DNA of 64,000 nucleotides from the NCBI GenBank assembly GCA_035609245.1, contig CP141202.1:1364001-1428000 (forward strand), in the 5' to 3' direction. Positions 1 through 7,963 of the stretch are shown here, piece by piece. How positions within the stretch are numbered: the first letter of the stretch is position 1; each line of letters starts with the position of its first letter. The translations under genes and the position numbers were made by a program. Source of the stretch: Bacteroidales bacterium MB20-C3-3 (GTDB lineage: Bacteria; Bacteroidota; Bacteroidia; Bacteroidales; UBA932). The notes below the pieces were generated by a model, which worked only from the letters and a program-made list of their open reading frames with translations, was not told where the DNA came from and ran no database searches.

Positions 1-260
1 ATAATGGCCTTCTCAATCATTGGAATCATCTTTTTATCCCAAGGCTGAATCAGCATGGTTTTAGCATCAGGAGTGGTTATACTGGCTACCTGAGGAATAG
101 GTGTGGGCGAGCCGTAGTAGTCAATCATCACATTGTTGAAGACTGCAGGGTTAGCTTTTCCTGCCCTGTATGTCTTGAGCTCCTCTTCTAGGTGCAGCAA
201 CGCTTTATGCATTTTATCCTTAGCTGCATCAATTACCTCTTTCTGTTTGCTTATATCCAT
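1..260 (-). CDS. frr: Ribosome recycling factor, N-terminal part (cut by window edge)
   Basis: The reading frame starts at ATG 258-260 on the minus strand and runs off the left edge after about 86 codons. It begins MDISKQKEVIDAAKDKM and contains the RRF core around KTYRAGKANPAVFNNV, followed by YYGSPTPIPQVASI. RRF splits post-termination ribosomes together with EF-G. It lies just downstream of pyrH on the same strand, the common bacterial pyrH-frr order, but a TAnnTTTG element in the gap suggests its own promoter. The C-terminal half lies outside the window. Identification is firm. Confidence 0.95.
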   Translation of the reverse strand, partial: MDISKQKEVIDAAKDKMHKALLHLEEELKTYRAGKANPAVFNNVMIDYYGSPTPIPQVASITTPDAKTMLIQPWDKKMIPMIEKAI

Positions 261-279
261 ATTCTTAGAATTAATTTTA

Positions 280-287
280 CAAAGATA
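280..287 (-). promoter_or_regulatory. Bacteroidota -7 element (TATCTTTG) upstream of frr
   Basis: TATCTTTG on the minus strand lies 20 bases before the frr start and just after the pyrH stop. It matches the TAnnTTTG -7 consensus. I see no clear -33 TTTG at the expected distance, so the call rests on the -7 box and its position. Confidence 0.4.
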
Positions 288-289
288 GA

Positions 290-1000
290 TTATTGTGTGG
301 AAATTATTGTTCCTATACTCTCCCCTTTAACAATTCGTAAAAGGTTACCTGCTGTATTCATGTTAAAAACACCTATTGGCATTTTATTCTCTTTACAAAG
401 AGCAAAAGCTGTCATATCCATCACTTTAAGATTATCAGCCAAAGCTTTGTCATAAGTTAAACTATGGTATTTTACGGCATCCCTGTTTTTCTCCGGATCA
501 CTGTCATAAACGCCATCCACCCTTGTACCTTTAAGAAGAATATCTGCACTTAACTCTACTGCCCTGAGAGCAGAAGCAGAGTCTGTTGTAAAGAAAGGGT
601 TACCTGTTCCCCCGGCGATAATAGCCACACCCCCTCTCTCTAAAATAGACAGAGCACAGTCCCTTATATAATAGTTTGCAAAGGGTTCCATTGGTGTAGC
701 ACTGTATACCACAGCTTCAACCCCCAGCCCCTTCAGAGATAGCGAGAGACCTATACTATTAATAACTGTTGCGAGCATCCCCATCTGGTCACCTCTCACT
801 CTGTCAAAACCCATCTTTACACCGGAGAGACCTCTGAAGATATTACCCCCTCCAATAACTACAGCTACCTGAACACCCATAGAGGTGAGTTCTTTAATTT
901 CTGAGGCATATTTTTCAAACATATCCTCATCTATACCTTGGCCATCCGGCCCTCCTAGACTTTCTCCGCTCAATTTGAGCAGAACTCTTTTGTATTTCAT
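290..1000 (-). CDS. pyrH: UMP kinase
   Basis: A 236-residue amino-acid-kinase-fold protein that phosphorylates UMP to UDP in pyrimidine nucleotide synthesis in the cytoplasm. Visible signatures: the N-terminal LLKLSGESLGG phosphate-binding strand (residues 7-17), GGGNIFRG (50-57), and RGDQMGMLATVIN (69-81), typical of bacterial PyrH. The length equals the family norm (about 235-240). It precedes frr by about 30 bases on the same strand. Confidence 0.97.
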   Translation of the reverse strand: MKYKRVLLKLSGESLGGPDGQGIDEDMFEKYASEIKELTSMGVQVAVVIGGGNIFRGLSGVKMGFDRVRGDQMGMLATVINSIGLSLSLKGLGVEAVVYSATPMEPFANYYIRDCALSILERGGVAIIAGGTGNPFFTTDSASALRAVELSADILLKGTRVDGVYDSDPEKNRDAVKYHSLTYDKALADNLKVMDMTAFALCKENKMPIGVFNMNTAGNLLRIVKGESIGTIISTQ

Positions 1001-1057
1001 TAGTAGGATTTATCAAACAAAAATAGCCAAATATTATGAAAATACCAAGTTAGGGGT

Positions 1058-1065
1058 TATCTTTG
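1058..1065 (+). promoter_or_regulatory. Bacteroidota -7 element (TATCTTTG) upstream of sdhC
   Basis: TATCTTTG lies 37 bases before the chosen sdhC start, in the divergent gap between pyrH and sdhC. Its position would make the in-frame start at 1063 lie within the promoter, which favours the ATG at 1102. No convincing -33 box seen. Confidence 0.45.
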
Positions 1066-1101
1066 CGGCGGCTTGAAAAGAGTAATCAAAAGATAAAAAA
1101 T

Positions 1102-1767
1102 ATGGCAAACATTTTCACATCGTCTATCGGCAAAAAGCTTGTAATGAGCATATCCGGACTATTTTTGATTTTATTTCTACTGGTACACCTACTGGCAAAT
1201 TCCGCTTACCTTTTTGGGCCGGAGGCTTTTGATACAATTATTGTGATCATGAGTTCCCCAGTTGTTGTTGCTATGGTTCCGGTTCTGGCAGCAGGTTTTG
1301 CTGTTCACATTATCTATGCACTTATTCTTAACAGAATGAACTACAAAGCAAGAGGGAAAGAGAGATATGCTGTTACTCACAAGGGCGAAGCAGACTCATG
1401 GGCATCAAAAAACATGCTTGTACTGGGATTGATTGTTCTTGGTTTTCTGGTTTTCCACCTTTCACATTTCTGGGCTAAAATGCAGCTTCCGGAATTCACC
1501 GGTGGTCATGCAGAGAATGTTAATGATTTAATGCATATTACATTTGGCAACACTTTCATTTACATATCATATATTGTTTGGTTTGCAGCTCTGTGGTTCC
1601 ATCTTACCCACGGATTCTGGAGTGCTCTTCAGACTGTTGGGGCTAATAACCAGAAATGGATTCCCAGACTAAAAGCAGTATCATATATATATGCAACTGT
1701 AGTTTGCGGAGGATTCGTGATAATTGCAACTACTGCGTTCCTCAGAGCTAACGGCTACATAGGCTAG
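1102..1767 (+). CDS. sdhC: Succinate dehydrogenase/fumarate reductase cytochrome b subunit
   Basis: A 221-residue membrane protein of the b558-type SdhC family, the haem-binding anchor that links the flavoprotein and iron-sulfur subunits to menaquinone. It starts MANIFTSSIGKKLVMSISG, the usual start in Bacteroidota. There are about five hydrophobic segments and histidines within them (HLLAN near the start, VFHLSHFWAK, WFHLTHGFW) that fit haem ligands. I chose ATG 1102 over the longer frame at 1063 because homologues start here and the -7 box overlaps the longer start. Unusually, sdhA and sdhB do not follow: the next gene, hemW, is convergent 5 bases away. Confidence 0.93.
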   Translation: MANIFTSSIGKKLVMSISGLFLILFLLVHLLANSAYLFGPEAFDTIIVIMSSPVVVAMVPVLAAGFAVHIIYALILNRMNYKARGKERYAVTHKGEADSWASKNMLVLGLIVLGFLVFHLSHFWAKMQLPEFTGGHAENVNDLMHITFGNTFIYISYIVWFAALWFHLTHGFWSALQTVGANNQKWIPRLKAVSYIYATVVCGGFVIIATTAFLRANGYIG

Positions 1768-1772
1768 CTTAG

Positions 1773-2945
1773 TTATCTAAACAGTACCCTGATAATCCCG
1801 TCAGAGAGAAATAACTTTCCTGACGGGATTTTTATATTCCCGCCATCTCTTTGCAGTTCTCCTTTTTCAACCAGAAAGTTTATCTCATTTAAAAATGAGT
1901 CCCTGTCAACACTCTTAAACTTATCAAGCAGTACTGTTAAATTAAGTCCCTCTACTCTTCTTAAAGAGAGCATCAGACTCTCGTTGAAAAGGTCGTTTTC
2001 TGTCAAAACTTCAGTGGTAATGTAACCCTCCCTGTACCCTTGAGTTAGAGACAATGCAATACCTTCAGCAGAGTATCGTTTTATATAAGCACCCAGTGAA
2101 GGTCTGTTTGCATATCTCCGCACCCCGTCAAAAGAGTGTGCAGCAGGTCCCAGACCAAGATATGGAGTGTGATTCCAGTAACTGCTGTTATGTTTTGCCT
2201 CCCTCCCCTTTAATGCAAAACTAGAGACCTCATACTGCACATACCCCGCCTCTGCAAGTGTTGTTTGCAGAGTAGAGTACTGAAAATACGAGACATCATC
2301 CTCCAGAGGTTTGTAATCACCCTTTTCATAGTCCGCCCCCAACTTGGTTCCAGGTTCAATGCTAAGTTGATAGGAAGAAATATGATCAGGTCTGAGAGAG
2401 ATAGCTGTTTTAAGGTTATCACTCCAATCTTCAGCAGAGAGCCGGTCAAAACCAAAAATAAGATCAATACTTATATTGTCAAACCCCACCTCTCTTGCAA
2501 TATTATAGGCTTTGACAGCTGCAGCGGATGTGTGCCTTCTGTTCATCCATTTAAGATGAGTATCTTTAAACGACTGAATGCCCATACTGAGTCTTCTGAC
2601 CCCGGCTCCATAAAGCCCTCTCAGATACTCCTCCGTTACATCATCAGGATTAACCTCAACAGTAAACTCATCCAGATCCCCTACATCTCCCAACCTACTG
2701 TCTTTACAGACTGTATGAGCAATTTCTGCAATAACTTCAGGAGTAATCAAAGAGGGAGTACCACCCCCAAAATAGAGAGTGTTATTCCTATCTGAAATAC
2801 CATTGAAAAAACAACTCCTGGTTCCTGATTCAAGCAAAAGTGCTTCAGTGAACTTAGATACCCTTTTACCCGCCTTTACAGAGTAGAAATCACAATATGT
2901 GCAAAACTGCGAACAGAAGGGGATGTGTATATAGATACCGGCCAA
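1773..2945 (-). CDS. hemW: HemW-like radical SAM protein (coproporphyrinogen oxidase family)
   Basis: 390 residues. The N-terminus IYIHIPFCSQFCTYCDF carries the radical-SAM CX3CX2C motif (Cys11, Cys15, Cys18), and GGGTPSL follows at 60-66. The length and the simple N-terminus fit HemW, a haem chaperone-like member, rather than true HemN, which has a longer N-terminal extension. The start codon is TTG (2943-2945), chosen because the conserved AGIYIHIPFC begins directly after it and no ATG is available. It lies 6 bases after the coiled-coil protein gene upstream. Its 3' end contains the terminator of the convergent sdhC. Confidence 0.9.
   Translation of the reverse strand: MAGIYIHIPFCSQFCTYCDFYSVKAGKRVSKFTEALLLESGTRSCFFNGISDRNNTLYFGGGTPSLITPEVIAEIAHTVCKDSRLGDVGDLDEFTVEVNPDDVTEEYLRGLYGAGVRRLSMGIQSFKDTHLKWMNRRHTSAAAVKAYNIAREVGFDNISIDLIFGFDRLSAEDWSDNLKTAISLRPDHISSYQLSIEPGTKLGADYEKGDYKPLEDDVSYFQYSTLQTTLAEAGYVQYEVSSFALKGREAKHNSSYWNHTPYLGLGPAAHSFDGVRRYANRPSLGAYIKRYSAEGIALSLTQGYREGYITTEVLTENDLFNESLMLSLRRVEGLNLTVLLDKFKSVDRDSFLNEINFLVEKGELQRDGGNIKIPSGKLFLSDGIIRVLFR
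1794..1833 (+). terminator. Intrinsic terminator of sdhC, inside the hemW coding end
   Basis: An 11-bp perfect stem (AATCCCGTCAG at 1794-1804 with CTGACGGGATT at 1820-1830), a 15-base loop and a T-rich tail on the plus strand. It starts 27 bases after the sdhC stop and lies wholly within the last codons of hemW. Confidence 0.8.
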
Positions 2946-2951
2946 AATATA

Positions 2952-3818
2952 TTACCTTAACTGAAGCTCACCAGAGCCCAGTTTTGTCTCCTCGGTGAAA
3001 ACATCCACTGTGTAAAGCCCCTTCAGGTACGGAGGATTGCCCTGGTAGAATACACAAATCTCAATCTCCTCTCCCTGGTAATCAACCTCTCTTGATGCAG
3101 AGTATATCATCTGTTCTCCATTAAAAGAGAAGATTTGTTCCTGACCGGAGGTCAAAAGAATTCCGTCAGGTCCTTTAATCCTTATAAAAACTCTTCTTGG
3201 ACCTTTTGTGGCAATTGAATTTTCAACGAGACTCAAACAGGTACGAAGTTTAGCTGTTCTGCTGCTCCTGTCAGTATCCTTATTTGAAGAGTTGATTGCA
3301 GTCATTACAACACCTCTGCCCTTAACCACAGAGCCTATCTGGACCTGTTTTGCGTACTCCTCAGTTGTTGACTGTAGCTCCTGGAACTTCTCTTTACTCT
3401 GCTTGGCCTCGGTTCTTGCCTGAGTAGCCTCGTGCCTGAGCGAAATATTAAGTGTGTTAAGAGAGTCAATCTGCTTAATATATCCTCTCATTATACTCCT
3501 TAGTGTGCCAAGTTCCCTCTCATACTCCCTTAACTTAGACCTGTTAGTTGCCTCAGTACTTTTGACTCTTTCAATAAGCTGAGCAACCTTCTCTCTCTCT
3601 ACGGTCAACTGAACATTAAGCGAATCATTATTTGAGGAGAGACCCTGATAGTCTGCCTGCAACTGTATCATCTCTCCTGTGAGCTTCTCTTTCTCCACAG
3701 TAAGATCATCAATAACACCACTTCTCTCTACCCACATCCAGGCAAGAACTCCCACAAGAACCACTGCAATGGCAGCAAGAACTATTACAATAGTTTTCAG
3801 TTTCTTTTCGTTTTCCAT
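2952..3818 (-). CDS. Membrane-anchored coiled-coil protein of unknown function
   Basis: 288 residues: a short lysine-rich start, one transmembrane helix (about residues 9-29, IVIVLAAIAVVLVGVLAWMW), a long heptad-patterned coiled coil (about 38-155, rich in E, K, L and Q), then a C-terminal domain of about 120 residues with beta-like patterning (VFIRIKGPDGILL, EIEICVFYQ, LYTVDVF). Topology suggests an inner-membrane protein with the coiled coil outside the cytoplasm. It sits directly upstream of hemW on the same strand. Similar proteins occur in Bacteroidales, as far as I recall, with no known role. Confidence 0.8.
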   Translation of the reverse strand: MENEKKLKTIVIVLAAIAVVLVGVLAWMWVERSGVIDDLTVEKEKLTGEMIQLQADYQGLSSNNDSLNVQLTVEREKVAQLIERVKSTEATNRSKLREYERELGTLRSIMRGYIKQIDSLNTLNISLRHEATQARTEAKQSKEKFQELQSTTEEYAKQVQIGSVVKGRGVVMTAINSSNKDTDRSSRTAKLRTCLSLVENSIATKGPRRVFIRIKGPDGILLTSGQEQIFSFNGEQMIYSASREVDYQGEEIEICVFYQGNPPYLKGLYTVDVFTEETKLGSGELQLR

Positions 3819-3914
3819 AATATTGATTTTACTCGTGAATAAAATAACTCCAAATACAAAAATAGAAATTTTTAGTAGCTTTGCCTTAACATAACCAATA
3901 ATATTAACAAGGAA

Positions 3915-4400
3915 ATGGCAGGTTTTAACTTTACGCAGTATATTACCAGGGCCCTCAAATATGCAATATATCTGGGAGTTGTATTTGTTCTGATTGTCTC
4001 TGTTTTCTCTCTCACATCTTCAGGTGAGTTTGACTACAAAAACCTGTTTCGCCCCGGAACAGGCTACCAGCTCATAATATTCTTCGTTGTTGTATCTCTG
4101 ATTTACCCCATTTTTGGATTTGCAAAGAGAAAAGTCTATCTGAACAATGGATTTGCCAATGACAGAGATAAGATAATGGAGATATTTACAAACAGTAAAT
4201 ATTCAGTTATCTCTGAGACACCGGACTCAATAAAATTCAAACATAACTCTCCTATGCTCAGACTTATGAGGATGTACGAAGATACCATAACAGTAAATAT
4301 TTCTGACAATCCTATCATTATTGAGGGGCTCCGTAAAGATGTATACAGAATTGCCAGAACAATTGAGTGGCATATAAGAGATGACCGCAAAGAGGATTAA
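3915..4400 (+). CDS. Small two-helix membrane protein, unknown function
   Basis: 161 residues with two predicted transmembrane helices (about 15-34 and 52-71) and a basic loop after the second (FAKRKVYLNN). A C-terminal soluble domain of about 80 residues follows (KFKHNSPMLRLMRMYEDTITV), with a pattern reminiscent of PH-like membrane-associated domains, though that is only an impression. It stands alone on the plus strand between divergent and convergent neighbours, with a strong terminator just after it. Confidence 0.75.
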   Translation: MAGFNFTQYITRALKYAIYLGVVFVLIVSVFSLTSSGEFDYKNLFRPGTGYQLIIFFVVVSLIYPIFGFAKRKVYLNNGFANDRDKIMEIFTNSKYSVISETPDSIKFKHNSPMLRLMRMYEDTITVNISDNPIIIEGLRKDVYRIARTIEWHIRDDRKED

Positions 4401-4409
4401 TCTTTAATA

Positions 4410-5144
4410 TTATCTCGGATATTTATCGTGGTCCCACTCAGGGGCCACGATTTTTTTATCAGAAGGCAGTCTGAAACTCAAATAGGTTATTGGATGACCC
4501 TGGGATATAAATTGCTCTTCGTAATAAGTCTTTACTGAAAGTAGTTCTGCGATCTCCCCTGAAATACTCCCGTTATTAATTGAGCCATACACATCCTTGA
4601 CCATCTCCAGAACTTCCAGATTATTCTTTTCTGCCAAAGCACATGTGTATTCGTGAAGATAGGGGCTATCTGTCTTAAGGTGGATGACTCCCCCGGAAAC
4701 CAGGAATTTTTGGTATCTTTCCAGAAACACAGGAGCCGTAAGCCTCTTGTTATCCCGTCTGATCTGAGGATCTGCAAATGTTATCCATATTTCAGAGACC
4801 TCTCCCGGTGCAAAAAGCCACTCAATAAATTCAATCCTTGTTCTGAGAAATGCAGCATTATCCATACCGGACTCAGTAGCACTCTTGGCACCTCTCCACA
4901 ATCTTGCCCCTTTTATATCCATCCCGATAAAATTCTTATCAGGATATCTTTTAGCCATATCTATTGTGTATTCTCCTCTACCGCACCCCAATTCCAGAAC
5001 TATCGGTTTGCCGTTTTCAAAATATAGCTCCTGCCACCTTCCCTTTATATAATAGTCTTTTCTGAAGACCTCTTCAAATTCAGGCTGGAAGAGACATTTA
5101 AAGCTTTTGTTCTCCTCAAATCTGCGCAACTTATCCTTTCCCAT
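4410..5144 (-). CDS. trmB: tRNA (guanine-N7-)-methyltransferase
   Basis: 244 residues, a class I SAM-dependent methyltransferase that makes m7G46 in tRNA. The SAM-binding motif LELGCGRGEYT is at 50-60, followed by NFIGMDIKGARLW. The typical TrmB segment ISEIWITFADPQ is present, with proline and phenylalanine placement as in the family (WFxDPW region). Length is usual. It follows gldH on the same strand with a 14-base gap, so it may be the last gene of the holB-ricT-gldH-trmB unit. Confidence 0.94.
   Translation of the reverse strand: MGKDKLRRFEENKSFKCLFQPEFEEVFRKDYYIKGRWQELYFENGKPIVLELGCGRGEYTIDMAKRYPDKNFIGMDIKGARLWRGAKSATESGMDNAAFLRTRIEFIEWLFAPGEVSEIWITFADPQIRRDNKRLTAPVFLERYQKFLVSGGVIHLKTDSPYLHEYTCALAEKNNLEVLEMVKDVYGSINNGSISGEIAELLSVKTYYEEQFISQGHPITYLSFRLPSDKKIVAPEWDHDKYPR
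4425..4457 (+). terminator. Intrinsic terminator of the 3915-4400 gene, inside the trmB coding end
   Basis: Stem ATCGTGGTCCC (4425-4435) pairs with GGGGCCACGAT (4441-4451, one G-T wobble) around a 5-base loop, followed by seven T on the plus strand. It overlaps the final codons of convergent trmB, which starts its stop codon at 4410. Confidence 0.85.
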
Positions 5145-5158
5145 AAAAATATCAGAAA

Positions 5159-5626
5159 TTATCTTTTACTGAATATAAACCCAAGTTCTGTAAGCCCACT
5201 AACAGGATTACTTCCCTCAATTAAATCAACTCTAAAATACCAGGTCCCATTTTCAGGGAGAGTCACCCTGTTTCTGTAACTCCATTTATAATCCCTCCAG
5301 ACACCAGATCTGGCATACGACGGATATGCAGAGTTATTATTAGCATTAAGTCTCAGCGTATCTGCATATATCTTACCGGCAGGAGAAATAATTCTAATGA
5401 TCAGGGGTATTTTATCCGCTTTAGAAGAGTGGTGAATCCTGGCGTAGACATCAATATCATAAAAACAACTGGAGTCAGTTGATGGAACTCTGTACTCCAG
5501 AAACTCTCCCGAATCAAATTCTCTGTCTGAAGGCCTGTCGCTAAAGGCCACAACATTATCTTCGCTGTTTGTACAAGCAACAGTTGTAAAAAATATAATA
5601 ATCAGCAGAGAGAGTGTCCTGCTCAC
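5159..5626 (-). CDS. gldH: GldH-family lipoprotein
   Basis: 155 residues with a signal sequence ending TTVAC (lipidated Cys18 expected), then a domain of about 135 residues with beta-sheet patterning. Family features seen: DSSCFYDIDVYARIHHSS and GTWYFRVDLIEGSNPVSGL. GldH is needed for gliding in flavobacteria but is also found in non-gliding Bacteroidales, where its role is not settled. The start codon is GTG (5624-5626), giving a GTGA overlap with the ricT stop, so translation is probably coupled. Confidence 0.82.
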   Translation of the reverse strand: MSRTLSLLIIIFFTTVACTNSEDNVVAFSDRPSDREFDSGEFLEYRVPSTDSSCFYDIDVYARIHHSSKADKIPLIIRIISPAGKIYADTLRLNANNNSAYPSYARSGVWRDYKWSYRNRVTLPENGTWYFRVDLIEGSNPVSGLTELGFIFSKR

Positions 5627-6825
5627 TTTGAATTCTGATTGTTCTGGTTTCTGTTAGGATTCTTATTAAGCTTTCTTGGTCCATTATTCCCGCCATTTTT
5701 TTGAGGCCTGAAATTCTGACGCTTACCATTTCCCTGACCCTTATCATCAAATCTGCTTATGCTGTCATCACCAACTGAAGTAACAAACTCGGGAGATTTA
5801 GCCTCCACATCAGGCATAAGACTTTCACACTTTACTCCTCTGGCATTCATCCTTAGAATCTCTTTAACTCTAAAGGCATCCACAGGAAACATATTAGTCA
5901 TACTATTCTGTTCATATGAAAACCACATTATGCCTTTAAGAGTATCCGTTTTCACCAGATACGCCGGGCCATCCTCTGTATCAAGAGGCTCTCTTACATA
6001 TGGCATACTTGTCTGAGCATCTATATAGGTTGCGGCCTCATAATTTATACAGCACTTAAGTTTGCTGCACTGTCCGGCCAGTTTCTGCGGATTAAGAGAG
6101 AGGTCCTGACTCCTTGCCGCCTGCGTAGTAATTGACTGGAAATCCGACATATATCGTGAACAACAAAGCTCCTGTCCGCATACTCCCACACCACCAATCA
6201 GGCCAGCCTCCTGACGCGCCCCTATCTGCTTCATCTCAATTCTGATTTTAAACTCCTCGGCAAAATTCCTTATAAGCTGACGAAAATCAACTCTTTCGTC
6301 AGCTATGTAATAGAATATAGCCTTAGTCCCATCTCCTTGAAATTCAACATCTCCAATCTTCATATTGAGTTCCAGCTGAGAGGCAATCTGTCGTGACCGA
6401 ATCATGGTTTTATGCTCTCTGGCAATAGCCTCCTGCCACCTCTCAATGTCAAGCACTCTCGCTTTTCTGTATATCTTTTTGAACTCAAAGGTCTTTTTAT
6501 CAATATTGTGCCGTTTTAGCTGTTTAAGAGCCACAGGCCCTTTTATTGTCACAATTCCCACATCGTGACCATTGACAGCCTCAACCACCACTATATCTCC
6601 AATATTATAAGATATACCGGTCTCATTTCTGAAATATAGCTTTCTTGTATTCTTAAATCTTACTTCGTAAACCTCCTCTTTATCGAGATCCGGAACACCG
6701 CACATCCAGTCGAAAACATTTAGTTTACAACACCCTCCCTTGAAGCCACAGGCCAGCTCACCATCATCAGAACGATGGGCTGTTGTTCCCCTGCTGCAGT
6801 CATATTTTATATTAATTGTATCCAT
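5623..6825 (-). CDS. ricT: PSP1-domain protein, RicT (YaaT) family
   Basis: 400 residues. The N-terminal region has cysteines (GCCKLNVFDWMCG), the central PSP1 region spans about 100-200, and a conserved cysteine set GVCGQELCCS then QCSKLKCC lies around 220-260. In Bacillus subtilis RicT works with RicA and RicF, and the complex carries iron-sulfur clusters and affects RNase Y. The C-terminal 35 residues are rich in N, Q, K and R (low complexity), a tail common in Bacteroidota copies. It lies between holB (5 bases upstream) and gldH (4-base overlap). Confidence 0.88.
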   Translation of the reverse strand: MDTINIKYDCSRGTTAHRSDDGELACGFKGGCCKLNVFDWMCGVPDLDKEEVYEVRFKNTRKLYFRNETGISYNIGDIVVVEAVNGHDVGIVTIKGPVALKQLKRHNIDKKTFEFKKIYRKARVLDIERWQEAIAREHKTMIRSRQIASQLELNMKIGDVEFQGDGTKAIFYYIADERVDFRQLIRNFAEEFKIRIEMKQIGARQEAGLIGGVGVCGQELCCSRYMSDFQSITTQAARSQDLSLNPQKLAGQCSKLKCCINYEAATYIDAQTSMPYVREPLDTEDGPAYLVKTDTLKGIMWFSYEQNSMTNMFPVDAFRVKEILRMNARGVKCESLMPDVEAKSPEFVTSVGDDSISRFDDKGQGNGKRQNFRPQKNGGNNGPRKLNKNPNRNQNNQNSK

Positions 6826-6830
6826 ATTTG

Positions 6831-7952
6831 CTACAAAGTTAGAAAAAAGCGGTTAGCAAGGTCTGCAAAAATATATTTTGGATTTATGTTCCTCTCAATA
6901 TCTGCCATGGCCCCGTTTACCAAATCCATACCTCTGTTATAAAAGGCCGGATCAATTTTATTTGCCCAAACCCTGAATGTCTCCAGTCTGTTTGCAGGTA
7001 TAAAAGATATCTCATCAGCCCCGAGATTTAACATATAAATTCTCCTGATGTTTTCAAGTAATACCCTGCAAAAAGAGAGCTGATTCTCCCTGGTAAACTG
7101 AGCAACCTCCTCCCATACTCTGATAGAGCCTTCAAGATTCTTAGATAAGGAGGTGTTTATAAGCGCCTCGGCCAGCTGGTCGTATCTGCTGTCTTCAGAA
7201 GATTCTGAAATAAGAGAGAGAGCCCTGCTTACGCTTCCTCCCGACATTCCGGCCCAAAGCAAAGCCTCTCCAGTCTGTATAGATAGTTTTTTCTCAAGAA
7301 ATAATGCCAGCGAAGATCTCTCAACAGGCGGAACTCTTAAGAGCCTGCATCTTGACTGTATGGTAGGGAGAACCTTTTCAGGAGACTGGCTTACAAGAAT
7401 GATAAAAGTATCTGCAGGTGGTTCTTCAAGTAATTTAAGGAGTTTATTTGAGGCCTCCGGGTTCATTCTCTCGGCAAGCCATATTAACATATATTTATTC
7501 CCCCCCTCAAAAGAGGTCATTGTAAGTTTTTTGAAGATAGCCGATGCCTCTGCCACAGAGATGCGTCCCAATTTGTTCTCAACTCCGCATAACTCGTTAA
7601 ATTCCTGCTCTGTAACATATGGATTATTCTTTATAGCCTCTCTCCATATTGCTATAAAGTTATCGCTAACCGTTTTACTTCCTCCTGACGACGATGTACT
7701 CACAGGGAATGCAAAATGGAGGTCCGGATGAATCATTTTTGATATTTTGCTGCAAGAGGGGCAACTGCCGCAAGAGTCACCATCTTTCCGTTGTTTGCAG
7801 GAGAAGTACTGAATGAATGCAAGAGCTAAAGGTAATGCACCAAACCCAGGCTCCTCAGTAATAAGCATAGCATGCGGAACCCTGCCAGAATCAACAATCT
7901 TCACAAGCTCGTTTTTAGACCCTTCCAAACCTGTCACTTCAGAGAACCTCAT
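6831..7952 (-). CDS. holB: DNA polymerase III delta-prime (clamp loader) subunit
   Basis: 373 residues. The P-loop is degenerate (EEPGFGALPLA, no GKT), as expected for the non-ATP-hydrolysing delta-prime subunit. A zinc module CX8CX2CX2C (CKQRKDGDSCGSCPSC) follows, then the ASNKLLKLLEEPP motif and the SRC motif in IQSRCRLLRVPP. It acts in the clamp loader that puts the beta clamp on DNA. It heads the holB-ricT-gldH unit; holB next to a PSP1 gene is also seen in Firmicutes. Confidence 0.92.
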   Translation of the reverse strand: MRFSEVTGLEGSKNELVKIVDSGRVPHAMLITEEPGFGALPLALAFIQYFSCKQRKDGDSCGSCPSCSKISKMIHPDLHFAFPVSTSSSGGSKTVSDNFIAIWREAIKNNPYVTEQEFNELCGVENKLGRISVAEASAIFKKLTMTSFEGGNKYMLIWLAERMNPEASNKLLKLLEEPPADTFIILVSQSPEKVLPTIQSRCRLLRVPPVERSSLALFLEKKLSIQTGEALLWAGMSGGSVSRALSLISESSEDSRYDQLAEALINTSLSKNLEGSIRVWEEVAQFTRENQLSFCRVLLENIRRIYMLNLGADEISFIPANRLETFRVWANKIDPAFYNRGMDLVNGAMADIERNINPKYIFADLANRFFLTL

Positions 7953-7963
7953 CTTATTAAAAT

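Noticed and set aside
192-455. Plus-strand frame over the frr/pyrH junction
   Set aside because: It is antisense to pyrH coding and the frr start; a shadow frame with no signal.
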